Assembly: GCA_964489695.1 (NCBI GenBank)
Contig: CAZAZP010000012.1
Span: 1-29,250 of the forward strand
Direction: 5' to 3'
Source of the DNA: CAYUXU01 sp964489695
GTDB lineage: Bacteria; Bacillota_I; Bacilli_A; Erysipelotrichales; Erysipelotrichaceae
DNA length: 29,250 nt
The first letter of the stretch is position 1. The number at the start of each line of letters is the position of its first letter. The position numbers and the translations under genes are program-made. This document shows positions 9,661 to 16,295 of the stretch, one piece after another. The notes beneath the pieces are model-generated. The model saw only the letters and a list, made by a program, of their open reading frames with translations. It made no database searches and was not told where the DNA came from.

Positions 9661-9864
9661 ATAAAAAAAGCTTGTTCAGGAACGAACAAGCGCGGTACCA
9701 TCCTGATTTGCATCTGCACACCTTAAAACTAATAACGCCTAGTGGCGGAGGTGATTAGCCTCACTCGAAGGTGAATTCATTACAGATATTGGAAAGTGAA
9801 TTTCAGCAAGATCACTTCTCTCTTGACCAACCGAGCTGTAATTACTACGCCTTTTCTCAGTATT
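9661..9864 (-). promoter_or_regulatory. T-box leader of pheS (Phe specifier TTC)
   Basis: A T-box riboswitch read on the minus strand. The conserved T-box element AGGATGGTACCGCG is at 9691-9704 and is followed directly by a terminator hairpin with a T7 run. Stem I shows the helix ATTACAG/CTGTAAT; flanking it are AGTA on the 5' side and GAATTCA on the 3' side, matching the S-turn and specifier loop, with the Phe codon TTC at 9773-9775. In this family uncharged tRNA pairs with the specifier and the T-box bulge and stabilises an antiterminator. Transcript start is estimated at about 9864 from the promoter. Confidence 0.93.
9662..9690 (-). terminator. Conditional terminator of the pheS T-box
   Basis: Minus-strand arms CTTGTTC (9684-9690) and GAACAAG (9671-9677) with a 6-base loop are followed by T7 (9663-9669). 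The 5' arm directly abuts the T-box sequence, as expected for mutually exclusive terminator/antiterminator folding. Confidence 0.9.
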
Positions 9865-9870
9865 GGTTTT

Positions 9871-9899
9871 ATTTTAACTGATAAGTATGAAAATTACAA
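9871..9899 (-). promoter_or_regulatory. Promoter of pheS-pheT-YebC2 operon
   Basis: TTGTAA (9894-9899) and TAAAAT (9871-9876) on the minus strand are separated by exactly 17 bp, just upstream of the T-box leader. Confidence 0.75.
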
Positions 9900-9929
9900 G
9901 TCAACCAGCTGAGTTATGGTCGTAGATTG

Positions 9930-9958
9930 TTGCAATTAATAAGCGACTATGCTAAGAT
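9930..9958 (+). promoter_or_regulatory. Promoter of rpmB
   Basis: TTGCAA (9930-9935), a 17-bp spacer and TAAGAT (9953-9958), with TGC directly before the -10 (extended -10). It is divergent from the pheS promoter, with about 30 bp between the two -35 boxes. Confidence 0.75.
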
Positions 9959-9993
9959 AATTAGGCATTCATCTGAAGAAGGGAGGTTACGCG

Positions 9994-10188
9994 ATGGCTA
10001 GAGTATGTGCTATAACTGGAAAAAAAGCTTTATCAGGTAATCGCCGCTCACATTCATTACGAGCAACCCGCCGTAAATGGAATGTCAACTTACAAAAAGT
10101 AAAAGTGATGGTTGATGGAAAACCCCAAACTATCCGGATTTCCGCTCGGGCATTAAAAACCTTAAGAGCTCAACAAGAAGCCAGATAA
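9994..10188 (+). CDS. rpmB: 50S ribosomal protein L28
   Basis: L28 is a small basic protein of the large ribosomal subunit. The 64 residues are the full length for a Gram-positive L28: MARVCAITGKK, then the SHSLRATRRKWNVNLQ core, and a basic C-terminus ending KTLRAQQEAR. Only one cysteine (C5) is present, so this is not the CxxC zinc-binding variant. The start follows GGGAGG. It is a single-gene transcription unit with its own extended -10 promoter and a strong terminator immediately downstream, the usual arrangement for rpmB. Confidence 0.97.
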   Translation: MARVCAITGKKALSGNRRSHSLRATRRKWNVNLQKVKVMVDGKPQTIRISARALKTLRAQQEAR

Positions 10189-10191
10189 AAA

Positions 10192-10227
10192 GAGTTTAAC
10201 TATTAAGTTTAGTTAAACTCTTTTTTT
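10192..10227. terminator. Bidirectional terminator between rpmB and the YitT gene
   Basis: A perfect 9-bp stem GAGTTTAAC (10192-10200) / GTTAAACTC (10212-10220), 11-base loop, followed by T7 on the plus strand and flanked by A5 on the left, so it can work for rpmB and for the convergent YitT-family gene, whose stop codon falls at the end of the T run. Confidence 0.88.
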
Positions 10228-11083
10228 ATTCTAAGGGTTTTAAGAAGTAAGTCCCAATTACGCGGCGTGATTTAAATTCATTAATAAAAGCTTTAGGATC
10301 AACTTCCCGAATAGCTTTCACAATTAATTTCACTTCAAAATCACTGCAGACTAAATATAACATGGACTTAGCTTTATTTTGATACATCCCAGTCCCATCT
10401 AAGCGGGTAATCCCATGTTTCGCTACCTCTAAAATTCGCTTCGCCACCACTTCAGGTTGTTCTGTAAAAATATGTAAAGTAGCGAGTTTATAGCGTGAAT
10501 GATAACTATTAACGATCATGGTGGAAGTAAATTGATAAATAATCGAATATAACGCCGCATTAACATCAAAGATTAACGCTGATAATAAAATTAAAACTGC
10601 GTTAAACGCTAAAACATAACTCCAAGTGGCTTTTTGGTAACGATTAGCAGTATAAATCGCAATAAAATCCGTTCCGCCCCCACTCGCATTACCTTCTAAT
10701 ACAATTAAGGCCCCAACCCCATTTAAAACGCCACCAAAAATGCTTAATAACATTAAATCATCTGTCAACCGAAAATGGGGCAGGATTTGACTAAATAAAC
10801 CAAAACAGACGACATTTAATAAAGAAAAGTAAGTAAACCTTTTTCCGACATATTTAAAAACTAAAATCGTCACGGGAATATTTAACAGATAATAAAGCAA
10901 CATAAAAGGAATATCGATTTGATAAAACTCTTTTAAAGCGCGCGAAGTTAACAGTGAAATACCACTAAACCCAGCAGGAATTAAGTTAGCATGATAAACA
11001 AACATATTTAAGGCACTAGCCGATAAGAACGATCCAATAATTACAATTAAAGCTGTCTTGAAATCTCTTGGGAATTTTTTCAT
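10226..11083 (-). CDS. YitT family membrane protein (DUF2179 C-terminus)
   Basis: A 285-residue integral membrane protein. The N-terminal ~200 residues hold about five or six hydrophobic helices, including the segment VLEGNASGGGTDFIAIY typical of YitT/DUF161 proteins; the C-terminal ~80 residues (around TRLDGTGMYQNK and VDPKAFINEFKSRRVIG) match the cytosolic DUF2179 domain. The biochemical function of the family is not established; many Bacillota encode several copies. The ATG has GGAGGAG upstream, and a strong promoter precedes it, so it is a single-gene unit ending at the bidirectional terminator shared with rpmB. Confidence 0.9.
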   Translation of the reverse strand: MKKFPRDFKTALIVIIGSFLSASALNMFVYHANLIPAGFSGISLLTSRALKEFYQIDIPFMLLYYLLNIPVTILVFKYVGKRFTYFSLLNVVCFGLFSQILPHFRLTDDLMLLSIFGGVLNGVGALIVLEGNASGGGTDFIAIYTANRYQKATWSYVLAFNAVLILLSALIFDVNAALYSIIYQFTSTMIVNSYHSRYKLATLHIFTEQPEVVAKRILEVAKHGITRLDGTGMYQNKAKSMLYLVCSDFEVKLIVKAIREVDPKAFINEFKSRRVIGTYFLKPLE

Positions 11084-11102
11084 AGCTCCTCCACATTAGT
11101 TG

Positions 11103-11131
11103 ATATTAGCTGATTAACTAAAACAAGTCAA
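11103..11131 (-). promoter_or_regulatory. Promoter of the YitT-family gene
   Basis: TTGACT (11126-11131), 17-bp spacer, TAATAT (11103-11108) on the minus strand, lying between the end of the ComK-like gene and the YitT-family start. Confidence 0.7.
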
Positions 11132-11142
11132 TCAAACTAAGT

Positions 11143-11580
11143 TTAACTAAAAATAGCTAGCTCCTTAAGCCGATCGAGATATTGTTGGCAACGTACCATT
11201 TGTTTTTGAATTACCCGTCGATCAATTAAAAAATAATGTGAAAAACTGCCCGTAAAATAGACTATTACCCCATTATCTTTGGCTTCAATTTTAGCAATAT
11301 AATTAAAACATAACCAGTAATTCTCAGGTGATTTTAAGCCATATAACGGGAAATAAAGCACTCCATTGCCAATATAAACTGGTAGTTTTTGGCGAAAATC
11401 AGTAAGTTGCTTTAAAGCTGCTTGGCGCCCTTCAAAGGTCGCAGCACGATATAAACACAAGTGTTTTAAATATTCGAGCGCAGTGAGCTTACTACTGGAA
11501 ACAGTCCCGGTTAAATCATAAACCAAGGTCAGTTGGCCAGGCTTTTGAAGCAATAACACATGATGCTGAGAATGATGCAT
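11143..11580 (-). CDS. ComK-like competence transcription factor
   Basis: This 145-residue protein resembles ComK, the DNA-binding master regulator of competence in Bacilli. The correspondence with B. subtilis ComK, recalled from memory, runs through ATFEGRQAALKQLTDF (47-62; ComK has STYDGR followed by a Gly/Leu-rich helix), LPVYI (66-70), YFPLYGLKSPENYWLCF (76-92; ComK has FFPT-SPxHPxCVW) and a basic, Tyr/Arg-rich C-terminus. It is shorter than B. subtilis ComK (about 190 residues) at both ends. It is the last gene of the rdgB-to-ridA operon, 14 bases after ridA, with only a weak ribosome binding site, so low or coupled translation is likely. No competence machinery genes are in the window. 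It could instead be a ComK paralogue with a different regulon. Confidence 0.72.
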   Translation of the reverse strand: MHHSQHHVLLLQKPGQLTLVYDLTGTVSSSKLTALEYLKHLCLYRAATFEGRQAALKQLTDFRQKLPVYIGNGVLYFPLYGLKSPENYWLCFNYIAKIEAKDNGVIVYFTGSFSHYFLIDRRVIQKQMVRCQQYLDRLKELAIFS

Positions 11581-11594
11581 GACTTACTAAAGCT

Positions 11595-12035
11595 TTAATC
11601 TCGACTAGGTTCAGCTTCAAAGGCTGCCTCTTTTAGTTCAGCTTCCACGGCACGTGAATCAACCGCCCAACATTCAATTTCAACTAAGGCATTTAATGGT
11701 AATCCTTTGACTGCAATCGTACTCCGGGCCGGAAATGGGTAATTAAAATAGGTTTCATATACTGCATTAAACTCAGGAAAATCTGCCATTTCCGCTAAAA
11801 AGACGGTGGTTTTAATAATATGATTGTAAGTCAAATTTAAGCGTGCTAAGATATTTTCAATATTTTCAAAAATTTGTTTGGTTTGCGCAACTACCCCACC
11901 ACTAACTAACTGGTTAGTCTCCCCTGCAATCCCTAATTGACCGGATAAAACTACTAAATCGCCAATTTTGATCGCAGCTGAATATGGTCCAACAGTTTTT
12001 ACCCCATTGGTTAACGATATACTTGATTTGATCAT
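11595..12035 (-). CDS. ridA: RidA family reactive imine deaminase
   Basis: RidA (YjgF/YER057c/UK114) hydrolyses reactive enamine/imine intermediates released by PLP enzymes such as threonine dehydratase, and acts as a cytosolic trimer. Landmarks are GPYSAAI (16-22), SGQLG (31-35), FPARSTIAV (101-109) with the key arginine R104, and EIEC (119-122) with the conserved glutamate. The core ends near residue 127; an extra ~18-residue acidic tail (AVEAELKEAAFEAEPSRD) makes it longer than the usual 125-130. The ATG overlaps the stop of a newly identified 51-aa gene in an ATGA, so the two are translationally coupled. Confidence 0.95.
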   Translation of the reverse strand: MIKSSISLTNGVKTVGPYSAAIKIGDLVVLSGQLGIAGETNQLVSGGVVAQTKQIFENIENILARLNLTYNHIIKTTVFLAEMADFPEFNAVYETYFNYPFPARSTIAVKGLPLNALVEIECWAVDSRAVEAELKEAAFEAEPSRD

Positions 12036-12187
12036 AATTTATCCTCACGATGATAATAATCTTGTTCTTTGCGAATTAGTTTCTTCGCCCGAGCAATATT
12101 TAAATGCCGGAAAAATACGACTAAAAAACCTAAAATAATCGCCAGTAATACTGCTAAAGATAAAATATCTTCAAAATTTTCAATCAT
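12032..12187 (-). CDS. Small single-span membrane protein (51 aa)
   Basis: A short gene encoding MIENFEDILSLAVLLAIILG..., 51 residues. One hydrophobic segment (about 8-26) is followed by a strongly basic stretch (RHLNIARAKKLIRK, 27-40) and a charged tail ending HREDKL, predicting a single membrane helix with the C-terminus in the cytosol. The start has AAGGAG six bases upstream, and the TGA stop overlaps the ridA start as ATGA, which is strong evidence that it is translated. It lies 31 bases after the unknown 183-aa membrane gene. I do not recognise the family. It may be a small membrane adaptor or simply serve ridA coupling. Confidence 0.8.
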   Translation of the reverse strand: MIENFEDILSLAVLLAIILGFLVVFFRHLNIARAKKLIRKEQDYYHREDKL

Positions 12188-12218
12188 AATAACTCCTTAC
12201 AGTTAAGCTACGACTTGG

Positions 12219-12770
12219 CTAACTTTGTTGGCTATCTTTCAGATTATCATAGATTTGATAAAATAACCATAATGCTTCTAAGACTAAAATTAAGGCTCCT
12301 ACCATTAATATTATACCGATTAAATGGAGATTATTCGTAATAAGATACACATCCACTGAAGATTGTGCTTTAAAAATTAAACCCAAAATTAAACTATATT
12401 GAAAAACAAACGTTAAAATAATTAAAAACGTAGTTTTTTTAATCGGAAGATATAGTTTTAAAGTTTCAGCGGTTAAAATTAATCCACTAGTCAGCATGAC
12501 TAATATTTGGGGGAAACGCAGGGCTAAAAGAGCTTGCATCCAAGTTAAATTCATTTGAAATTCTAATAAAACTAAGCGTCCCAGCCAAGAATTCGCTAAT
12601 GGCAAAACCGGTAATACTGCTTGAAAGTCGCTTAGGCTTTGAGGAATTTGGACTAAACGACCTAATTCAAAATTGACCAGTGCAATTTGTAATAGAGTTA
12701 GCGCTAAAATAGCGGTTAGCCAGCCGAATCTTTTTTGTGGGGTATCCCAGAAGCGATCAAAATATCTCAT
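12219..12770 (-). CDS. Four-helix membrane protein of unknown function
   Basis: A 183-residue protein I do not recognise. Hydrophobic segments lie at about 15-34, 80-102, 109-130 and 145-170, suggesting four transmembrane helices; the N-terminus (MRYFDRFWDTPQKR) is cytosolic and basic, and the C-terminus (IYDNLKDSQQS) is polar. A long amphipathic stretch between helices 1 and 2 would be extracytoplasmic. Its ATG overlaps the TGA of trmL as ATGA, so it is coupled to trmL in the rdgB operon. No enzymatic motif is visible. Confidence 0.85.
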   Translation of the reverse strand: MRYFDRFWDTPQKRFGWLTAILALTLLQIALVNFELGRLVQIPQSLSDFQAVLPVLPLANSWLGRLVLLEFQMNLTWMQALLALRFPQILVMLTSGLILTAETLKLYLPIKKTTFLIILTFVFQYSLILGLIFKAQSSVDVYLITNNLHLIGIILMVGALILVLEALWLFYQIYDNLKDSQQS

Positions 12771-13270
12771 TTATAAATCCAATCCTCACCTTTAATCGAT
12801 TCATGTTTCATCAAATCTAAATAATCTTGTTGGCGTAAGACTTCATAACTCACAAGCGCGACACTATTAGCTAAATTTAAACTCCGAGCATTGGGTACCA
12901 TCGGAATCCGTAAACAATGCGCCAAATCACCTTTTAATAAGTCTAAAGGTAAACCAGTACTTTCTTTCCCGAAAATTAAGTAAACCGGTAAAGGAAATTT
13001 CACATCCGTATAAGTTTGTTTACTATAACGGGTAATATAAAAGTGATTATTTTCATTTGGATTTTGAGCTAAAAAAGTCGCATAATCCGGGTATAATTGA
13101 TAATCAGCTGTTTTAATATAATCCATCGCGGAACGCCGCAAAGCTTTTTCACTTAAGGAAAAGCCTAGTGGCTCAATTAGATGGAGTTTAAAATTCGCTG
13201 CCATACAAGTCCGAATAATATTACCCGTGTTTTGCGGTATTTCTGGTTCAAATAACACAATATTAATCAT
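12767..13270 (-). CDS. trmL: tRNA (cytidine/uridine-2'-O)-methyltransferase TrmL
   Basis: TrmL is a SPOUT-class (trefoil knot) methyltransferase that 2'-O-methylates the wobble nucleotide 34 of certain tRNA-Leu species using S-adenosylmethionine. The 167 residues cover a minimal SPOUT domain: EPEIPQNTGNIIRTC (motif 1), YLIFGKESTGLP (motif 2, cofactor loop) and IPMVPNARSLNLANSVA (motif 3, knot). The start overlaps the end of the upstream Lit-like gene by 8 bases and has only a weak ribosome binding site, implying translational coupling. The gene is in the centre of the rdgB-to-comK operon. Confidence 0.95.
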   Translation of the reverse strand: MINIVLFEPEIPQNTGNIIRTCMAANFKLHLIEPLGFSLSEKALRRSAMDYIKTADYQLYPDYATFLAQNPNENNHFYITRYSKQTYTDVKFPLPVYLIFGKESTGLPLDLLKGDLAHCLRIPMVPNARSLNLANSVALVSYEVLRQQDYLDLMKHESIKGEDWIYK

Positions 13271-13937
13271 GTTTAACTAGCTTTCTTGATAAAAATAGCA
13301 CTAACCCGTTAGTGATTACTAAATAACTAGCAATAAATAACACAATTTTAAATACTAAGCGGAAAAATAAAGCTTCGGGAACGAAATTGATTAATAAATC
13401 AGTTGCGGGATTTAATAACCATAAATCATTAGTAAAAATTAAATGGTGAAAAGTAAACCACCACTGTTCAAAATTGGTATAAGCTAATAACCCCAAAATC
13501 GCTACTAAAATTAAAGCGCCCGCGGTTATTCTAGGATAATAATCCAGGATGGTTAATTTAGCCCCATAGAGTCGCACATAAAGTAATAAAACTACCATAC
13601 AGAAAAGACTACCAATTTTAATAAAGTTAGTTAAATTTTGATAAAGTACTTTTACATCGACCATATGTAACTTTTCGCGTTCATTAAAAATCGGTTGAAC
13701 GAGGCCAGCCACTGGTAAATCCACTGATAAATCAGTTCTTTTCCCTTGCGTGTAATCTAAAAGTACCGCCATCGCTTGATCAAGATCAGCCTGACTCATT
13801 TGGACACTATCTGCTACCTCATAACGGATTTGAGTTTGGTGATAAAAGTTCGGTGAGGTAATAATTTTATCTAAGATAAAGGCACTGGGGATTAATAATA
13901 AACCAAGCGCCATTAAAAAACTGAGGATTTTTTTCAT
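13263..13937 (-). CDS. Lit-like (DUF1461/TIGR01906) membrane protein
   Basis: A 224-residue membrane protein of the TIGR01906/DUF1461 family, which includes Lit, the lipoprotein intramolecular transacylase that moves an acyl chain within lipoproteins to give the lyso form. Helices lie at about 5-23, 108-122, 137-153 and 193-216. The signature segments are FNEREKLHMVDVK (84-96) with H91 and WWFTFHHLIFTND (159-171) with H164/H165; two conserved histidines in matching places are reported as catalytic in characterised Lit enzymes. Its start overlaps the rdgB stop as ATGA. The family assignment is firm; that this member is a true transacylase is inferred, since family members may differ. Confidence 0.82.
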   Translation of the reverse strand: MKKILSFLMALGLLLIPSAFILDKIITSPNFYHQTQIRYEVADSVQMSQADLDQAMAVLLDYTQGKRTDLSVDLPVAGLVQPIFNEREKLHMVDVKVLYQNLTNFIKIGSLFCMVVLLLYVRLYGAKLTILDYYPRITAGALILVAILGLLAYTNFEQWWFTFHHLIFTNDLWLLNPATDLLINFVPEALFFRLVFKIVLFIASYLVITNGLVLFLSRKLVKHD

Positions 13938-14515
13938 ACTAAATTCTGCTTTAAATATTCAGAGAGTTGCTTTAAGGCTTGAGCGCGATGACTAATTTCA
14001 TTTTTCTTAATGCTTGATAATTCTGCCACTGTTTTTTGATAAGTTGGTAAATAAAAAATTGGATCATAACCAAACCCGCGATCACCTCTAGCAGCTAAAG
14101 CTATTTCGCCACGTAATTCACCCAGAAAACATTGGGTTTTCCCTTTGATTTTTACCGCAATGCAACAATGAAACGCCGCTGCGCGATTAGTCTCGTCTTT
14201 TAACATCGTTAAGATTTGTTGATTTTTTAGCTCGTAAGCGGTCTTTTCTCCAAGATAGCGGGCCGAATAAATGCCTGGTCGATTATTCAAACGGGCTATT
14301 TCTAAGCCAGAATCATCCGCTACAATAATATAGTCATCATAACCTACGACACTATTAACTTTTTTTAGCGCATTCTCACAATAAGTTTGACCATCTTCGA
14401 CAATATCCACCGTTAAAGCTAAATCAGCTAGTCCTAAGACTTGATATTGGGTTAAAACTGCTTGAAATTCTTTGACTTTTCCGGGATTATGACTGACTAC
14501 TAATACTTTTGGCAT
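13934..14515 (-). CDS. rdgB: XTP/dITP diphosphatase (RdgB/HAM1)
   Basis: This enzyme hydrolyses non-canonical purine triphosphates (XTP, dITP, ITP) to monophosphates, keeping them out of DNA and RNA. Motifs: SHNPGKVKEF at the N-terminus (substrate loop), VADDSGLEI (metal site), RPGIYSARYLG and GYDPIFYLP. From MPKVLVVS the protein has 193 residues, normal for the family. I prefer this internal ATG over the one 15 bases upstream (MKGAF) because the AAGGGAG site is 8 bases before it and overlaps the upstream ATG. It heads an operon of seven overlapping or closely spaced genes ending with the ComK-like gene. Confidence 0.96.
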   Translation of the reverse strand: MPKVLVVSHNPGKVKEFQAVLTQYQVLGLADLALTVDIVEDGQTYCENALKKVNSVVGYDDYIIVADDSGLEIARLNNRPGIYSARYLGEKTAYELKNQQILTMLKDETNRAAAFHCCIAVKIKGKTQCFLGELRGEIALAARGDRGFGYDPIFYLPTYQKTVAELSSIKKNEISHRAQALKQLSEYLKQNLV

Positions 14516-14539
14516 AAACGCTCCCTTCATTTACCTAGT

Positions 14540-14569
14540 TTATCAAATATTACTAGATTATGCTATGAT
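14540..14569 (+). promoter_or_regulatory. Promoter of the LicA-like kinase gene
   Basis: An extended -10, TGC followed by TATGAT (14564-14569), has a weak TTATCA match (14540-14545) 18 bp upstream. Transcription would begin near 14576, a few bases before the preferred start codon at 14583. Confidence 0.5.
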
Positions 14570-14582
14570 TAGCCTAGGCGAT

Positions 14583-15428
14583 ATGATGATTAAAACACAA
14601 ATAGAAAGCTTATTACAACAACCACTGCTTAGTTTAAAACTAACAAAACTGGGTATCAGCAATTACAATTATTTAGCTGAAACTTTAAACGATAAATTCA
14701 TCGTCCGGGTCCCCAAACTTGATCATTTAAAAGACTATGAGTTAGAAAAACAGATTAATCAATTAGTTGAACCCTTAAATATTAATAGTGAAACCATTGC
14801 GTTTGATGTCCAAACCGGGATAAAAATCTCGCGTTACTTACCGGATTTTATTACCTTTAATTACTATCAAGCCCCCGATCGCATCAAGCGGGTAGCGACT
14901 TTAATGCGTCAATTACATGATCAAGCGTTACATTGTGGGGTAGATTTTTCTCCCTTAAAAACGTTAGCGAACTATCAAAGCCAAGTACAACAACCCCTAT
15001 TTGATTTAACCCCGTTTGAGGCGGTAATTAACGAAATTAAAGCGTTAAAAAGACCAACGATACTTTGTCATAATGATTGGGTAGCTGGTAATATTGGTTT
15101 TATCGGCTGTAAAACTTACTTAATTGATTATGAGTACGCGGCTGATAATGACCCCTATTTTGATGTCATGTCATTTTTAACCGAAAATCAACTAACACCA
15201 GCTGAAATAACCGAGTTTTTAAAGTTATATTTTAAAAATTCCTGCAACATAGAAACGCTTACCCTATTAAAGCTTTGGGAACAGTTTCATAATTTACTCT
15301 GGTGTAATTGGGCGAATATGATGTATGACTTAACCCAAGAACAACAGTTTCATGTTATTGCTTCACTTAAGTATCAAGCTTTACAAACGTCAATTTTACC
15401 AGTTAATCTAACAAATCACGATAAGTAA
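14583..15428 (+). CDS. LicA/choline-kinase-like phosphotransferase
   Basis: A 281-residue member of the aminoglycoside phosphotransferase/choline kinase fold. The catalytic Brenner motif is CHNDWVAGNI with D165, and the metal-binding segment is LIDYEYAADNDPYFDVMSF with D182; the N-lobe lysine/arginine region is FIVRVPK. The wording of these motifs fits the LicA/choline-ethanolamine kinase branch better than antibiotic kinases, but no licBCD partners are nearby, so the substrate (choline, ethanolamine, thiamine or a sugar) is open. I choose the ATG at 14583 since the ATG at 14565 sits within the predicted -10 box; no strong ribosome binding site is present. Its last 26 bases overlap the convergent ChbG-family gene. 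Confidence 0.82.
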   Translation: MMIKTQIESLLQQPLLSLKLTKLGISNYNYLAETLNDKFIVRVPKLDHLKDYELEKQINQLVEPLNINSETIAFDVQTGIKISRYLPDFITFNYYQAPDRIKRVATLMRQLHDQALHCGVDFSPLKTLANYQSQVQQPLFDLTPFEAVINEIKALKRPTILCHNDWVAGNIGFIGCKTYLIDYEYAADNDPYFDVMSFLTENQLTPAEITEFLKLYFKNSCNIETLTLLKLWEQFHNLLWCNWANMMYDLTQEQQFHVIASLKYQALQTSILPVNLTNHDK

Positions 15429-16212
15429 CTAATTCAATTTGATTTTCAGCTAAATATTCTTTGATTCTTTTTGATGTCGCCATCACCAAATCTTTAGGGC
15501 GAATTAAAGTATAAGAAGAAACATCCATTAAGGCTTGATCAACATAGCCTGCATGACAAATTAAAGTCGTGACTTCGTGTTGTTTAAATAGATGGCGTTG
15601 TTGCCAAACATTTTCTTCAACATCTGTATTATATTGTGCATCTAAACAAAAGACAGGTTTAATATTCCACGGAGTCGGAAAGGAAAAGAAATTATTTTCC
15701 GCCCAATAAGTAAACGGACAGATTAAACCGTATTTTTCTGCCATAACTGCAAAGGCTTTTACTGTAACTGGGGTGCCTAAAGAATGGGCATGTAAATAAG
15801 CAGGTTTTTCACCAACTAATTCGATATAGCGCTTGATTTGAGCTTCCATTTCTAAGAGAATTTCTTCATAAACATAAGGTTCTTTTTCAAAGATCGTGGC
15901 TAAGCCTTCTTTTCCGATAACTTTACCATTTTGAAATTGACTAACCGAAGAGATAAAGACGCCGTTTTCATCAACTAAACTAGGTACTAATTTTGGATCA
16001 CTTAAAGGGCGACCCGCCACAAAATTTACATCGACACCAAAACTTGCTTGAGGTAATTGTGGGATAAACTTCGCCGCAAACTCACTACTAGGCATATTAG
16101 TAAAGAGTCCTGTATTGCGAATCATCCCAGTTTCAATCCCTTTTACAATCCCGAGCGTCACCGCTTCAGTAATCCCAAAATCATCACTTTGTAATAATAG
16201 TTTCATTTTCAA
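15403..16212 (-). CDS. ChbG/HpnK (YdjC) family carbohydrate deacetylase-like protein
   Basis: A 269-residue YdjC-fold protein; characterised members (ChbG, HpnK) remove acetyl groups from diacetylchitobiose or hopanoid-linked N-acetylglucosamine using a divalent metal. Visible are SDDFGIT (9-15) with the metal/catalytic aspartates, FTNMPSSEFA (37-46), AHSLGTPVT (142-150) with H143, and LICHAGYVDQ (217-226) with H220. The usual GLHLN segment reads GVDVN (59-63), so one metal-ligand histidine position holds D61. The ATG follows AAGGAGG. Whether it is an active deacetylase, and on what sugar, cannot be read here. Confidence 0.87.
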   Translation of the reverse strand: MKMKLLLQSDDFGITEAVTLGIVKGIETGMIRNTGLFTNMPSSEFAAKFIPQLPQASFGVDVNFVAGRPLSDPKLVPSLVDENGVFISSVSQFQNGKVIGKEGLATIFEKEPYVYEEILLEMEAQIKRYIELVGEKPAYLHAHSLGTPVTVKAFAVMAEKYGLICPFTYWAENNFFSFPTPWNIKPVFCLDAQYNTDVEENVWQQRHLFKQHEVTTLICHAGYVDQALMDVSSYTLIRPKDLVMATSKRIKEYLAENQIELVTYRDLLD

Positions 16213-16224
16213 CCTCCTTATTTG

Positions 16225-16233
16225 ATTATAACA
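16225..16233 (-). promoter_or_regulatory. Possible extended -10 promoter of the ChbG-family gene
   Basis: TGT-TATAAT on the minus strand (TATAAT 16225-16230) is just 13 bases before the start codon region; a transcript beginning near 16218 would start almost at the AGGAGG site. No good -35 box. Read-through past the rplT terminator is the alternative. Confidence 0.35.
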
Positions 16234-16250
16234 ATTATCTTTTAAATCCT

Positions 16251-16278
16251 AAAAAAAAGTACAGCTGACTGTACTTTT
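16251..16278 (-). terminator. Terminator of infC-rpmI-rplT
   Basis: Arms AAAAGTACAG (minus strand, 16269-16278) and CTGTACTTTT (16255-16264) with a 4-base loop, followed by a run of T (16251-16254 continuing the arm), directly after rplT. Confidence 0.9.
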
Positions 16279-16295
16279 CCTTAGTTAATTTACTT

